NCBI GenBank assembly: GCA_937894515.1 | Contig: CALCRH010000027.1 | Coordinates: 1 to 42,089 of the forward strand | Length of the DNA: 42,089 bases | Source: an uncultured Clostridia bacterium | Lineage (GTDB): Bacteria; Bacillota; Clostridia; Oscillospirales; Oscillospiraceae | Direction: 5' to 3' | In this document: one piece after another, positions 40,724 to 42,089 of the stretch | Position numbering within the stretch: position 1 is the first letter of the stretch | Layout: every line of letters starts with the position of its first letter | The notes under the pieces: generated by a model | What the model was told of the DNA's origin: nothing | The model's input: the letters and a program-made list of their open reading frames with translations, nothing else | The model's database searches: none | Program-made: the position numbers and the translations under genes

Positions 40724-40912
40724 ATGAAAAAGAAAACCATTATCATTATCGTTCTCTGCGTACTGGTGGCAACCGTCATTGCACTGAGCATTTTTGGCGT
40801 TATCGGCCCGGTGGACAGCGGCTCCTTCGCCGGTTATACCGGAGTACCGACCGTATCGCTCCCTAACGCGGAGGACATGAACCCCTATTATGGTTCTCGC
40901 ACCTTTGCTTGA
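40724..40912 (+). CDS. Tandem small membrane peptide 3
   Basis: 62 residues, the most divergent copy: MKKKTIIIIVLCVLVATVIA helix, VIGP at 26-29, then a two-residue shift before GYTGVP (37-42) and a tail with fewer Ser/Thr (NAEDMNPYYGSRTFA). Conservation of VIGP and GYTG(F/V)P across all three copies while helix and tail vary points to a recognised core. GGAGAATAAACT precedes the ATG. Confidence 0.83.
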   Translation: MKKKTIIIIVLCVLVATVIALSIFGVIGPVDSGSFAGYTGVPTVSLPNAEDMNPYYGSRTFA

Positions 40913-40969
40913 TCGCGCTTTATTTGCTTTCAGGTATCGAAACCGACTGAAGCAAGAAGGAGAACGAAT

Positions 40970-41626
40970 ATGCTGTCTCTGATCCTTTCCCTGCTGATCG
41001 CGGTTTTCGCGTTCGGCAGGGGCGCAGGTAAGCTCTTCAAAAAGGGCACGCCTATGTACTGGCAGCTTTATATCTGCGCGGCGGGCTGCTTTGCCCTGCG
41101 GCAGTTATCCGAAACGGTGAATTTCCTGTGCGGACTGCGGGGCAATATCAGTGTGGGGATGCTCGGCATCTTCGGCTGCAACTGTTTCCTGCTATCCGCA
41201 AACTACGGGACGCTGGATAAGGTCGTGGACGACGGCGGCGCGGAAAACAAGCCCGCACGCCTTTACGCGCTGACCGCTCCCGCTATCATGGCGGCACTGA
41301 TCGCGCTTGTGTTTTTCACGTGGCGGAAAAACGATCCTGTCTGCGGCACGCTGTGGTTTCTTATGCTGCTGCCGATGCTGCCCGCCTCCTATTTTAATAT
41401 GAAGCATCTGCTGCTGCCCCTGGACGCCTTTGAGCTGCTGCGCGCCACGAGACCCTGCAACTTCGTGTCGCTCTGCTTTTATCTGCTGTCGGCGCTTTAC
41501 GGCGTCTTTTGCGGGCTCGGGAATACCGGGGCGGCAGGGGTCGTCTCCGTGGTGCTTTCCGTTTCCATGCTCTGGCTTGTGAGTGCCGCGATAAATGGGA
41601 GGGAAAAATGGAAGACCTGCTCCTGA
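40970..41626 (+). CDS. Polytopic membrane protein of unknown function
   Basis: 218 residues, about seven hydrophobic helices beginning directly at MLSLILSLLIAVFAFGRG, with short loops such as KLFKKGTPMYWQ and TWRKNDPVCG. No known motif is evident; a receptor-like or transporter-like role is possible. ATG follows AAGAAGGAGAACG, the same leader type as the peptide genes, so it belongs to their operon. It overlaps the downstream protease gene by 19 bases, implying translational coupling. Confidence 0.8.
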   Translation: MLSLILSLLIAVFAFGRGAGKLFKKGTPMYWQLYICAAGCFALRQLSETVNFLCGLRGNISVGMLGIFGCNCFLLSANYGTLDKVVDDGGAENKPARLYALTAPAIMAALIALVFFTWRKNDPVCGTLWFLMLLPMLPASYFNMKHLLLPLDAFELLRATRPCNFVSLCFYLLSALYGVFCGLGNTGAAGVVSVVLSVSMLWLVSAAINGREKWKTCS

Positions 41627-42089
41627 ATCTTTTTATCGGCTTTGCAGCGCCCCTGGCCATGATGCTGCTCATCTGCAAGGGCGAAACGCGGCGGCTGCTC
41701 CTTTTCCTGCTTTTCGGCATGACGGTCTGCTATGCCACCGGCTGGCTCAACGAGACCGCCCATTTGGCGCTCGGTCTTGATCCGGACACCGCCTCGACCG
41801 GCCTTGGGCCGATGATCGAGGAACTGACAAAGGCCGTTCCCGTTCTCGTTTACGCGTTTCTCTTTAAGCCCAAACGCCGCACCCTGCTTGAATGCAGCGC
41901 CATGGTGGGCGTGGGCTTCGCCATTCTGGAAAACGCGGCCTATTTCCTGCGCGGCGTGGGTCTGCTGTACGCGCTGGGGCGGGGCTTTGGCTCCGGGATG
42001 ATGCACTGCGTCTGCACCATCACGGTGGGATACGGCGTCAGCTTTGTCCACGTCCGGCGGAAACTCTTTTATACCGGAACGGTCGGTCT
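41608..42089 (+). CDS. PrsW-family intramembrane protease (cut by window end)
   Basis: 160 codons, frame open to the window edge. ATG at 41608 follows GGGAGGGAAAA and lies inside the end of the previous gene. Membrane helices surround the family motifs: E71-E72 in GPMIEELTKAVPVLVYAF (the EExxK motif), E108 in GVGFAILENAAYFLRG, and H133 in GSGMMHCVCT. PrsW cleaves membrane-anchored anti-sigma factors in Bacillus; relatives cut other single-pass proteins. Three single-pass peptides encoded just upstream are natural candidate substrates. The C-terminal part, with the last conserved histidine region, is outside the window. Confidence 0.82.
   Translation, partial: MEDLLLNLFIGFAAPLAMMLLICKGETRRLLLFLLFGMTVCYATGWLNETAHLALGLDPDTASTGLGPMIEELTKAVPVLVYAFLFKPKRRTLLECSAMVGVGFAILENAAYFLRGVGLLYALGRGFGSGMMHCVCTITVGYGVSFVHVRRKLFYTGTVG

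Larger units (their letters stand above)
40256..40941 (+). repeat. Tandem 234-bp gene duplication array
   Basis: Start codons at 40256, 40490 and 40724 are exactly 234 bp apart. The trailer TGATCGCGCTTTATTTGCTT plus 12 more bases is identical at 40679-40710 and 40910-40941. This indicates duplication of gene plus intergenic region as one unit. Confidence 0.9.

Overview
The window looks like a chromosomal segment of a Gram-positive, low-to-moderate GC anaerobe of the Clostridia, probably an Oscillospiraceae/Ruminococcaceae-type gut bacterium. This rests on the dprA-topA-trmFO and plsX-acpP-rnc order, AGGAGG ribosome sites, consensus sigma-A promoters, glycogen phosphorylase, and small GC-rich intergenic palindromes. 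The species assignment is inference.

Layout. 1-2750: end of a glycogen operon (glgA 3' end, glgP). 2751-6074: accessory patch with a palindromic mobile-repeat mosaic (2824-2997), an MNT-type antitoxin whose HEPN partner is reduced to a stub, a condensation-type acyltransferase and an aspartate/glutamate-racemase homologue. 6200-18974: housekeeping block with a SpoU methyltransferase, dprA, topA, trmFO, plsX, acpP, rnc, uppP, ftsK, ridA and a metallo-beta-lactamase-fold protein. 19126-24413: second SpoU methyltransferase, a small acidic protein with a ParA/MinD-like ATPase, five tRNAs on the minus strand (Gly, Arg, His, Gln, Lys in transcription order), a C26-type glutamine amidotransferase, tRNA-Ser(CGA) preceded by a partial tRNA duplicate, a PPC/DUF296 protein, an acyl-ACP thioesterase and a DUF5662 protein.

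24448-29657 is an AT-richer accessory island. It holds a large serine recombinase, a 43-codon small protein lacking a proper AUG at its best start, a Fic toxin broken by one in-frame TAA beside an intact VbhA-like antitoxin, and two ~269-nt non-coding modules (26904 and 28405). The modules share a backbone, but their long hairpins differ in sequence while both arms stay complementary. A single 36-nt element resembling a Cas12a CRISPR repeat lies near 29418, overlapping a possible leftward promoter.

29658-39986 is a surface-glycan / protein-glycosylation cluster: two GT39/PMT-like enzymes, a GT87-like mannosyltransferase, GtrA, two GT2 enzymes (one fused to GtrA) and an O-antigen-ligase-like protein. 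Several decayed genes and a 149-bp direct repeat lie among them. From 40256 to the window end is the most unusual locus. Three tandem 62-63-residue membrane peptides, repeated with an exact 234-bp period, are followed by a polytopic membrane protein and, overlapping it, the start of a PrsW-family intramembrane protease. This suggests a peptide-maturation or signalling system, possibly linked to the divergently transcribed glycosyltransferase.
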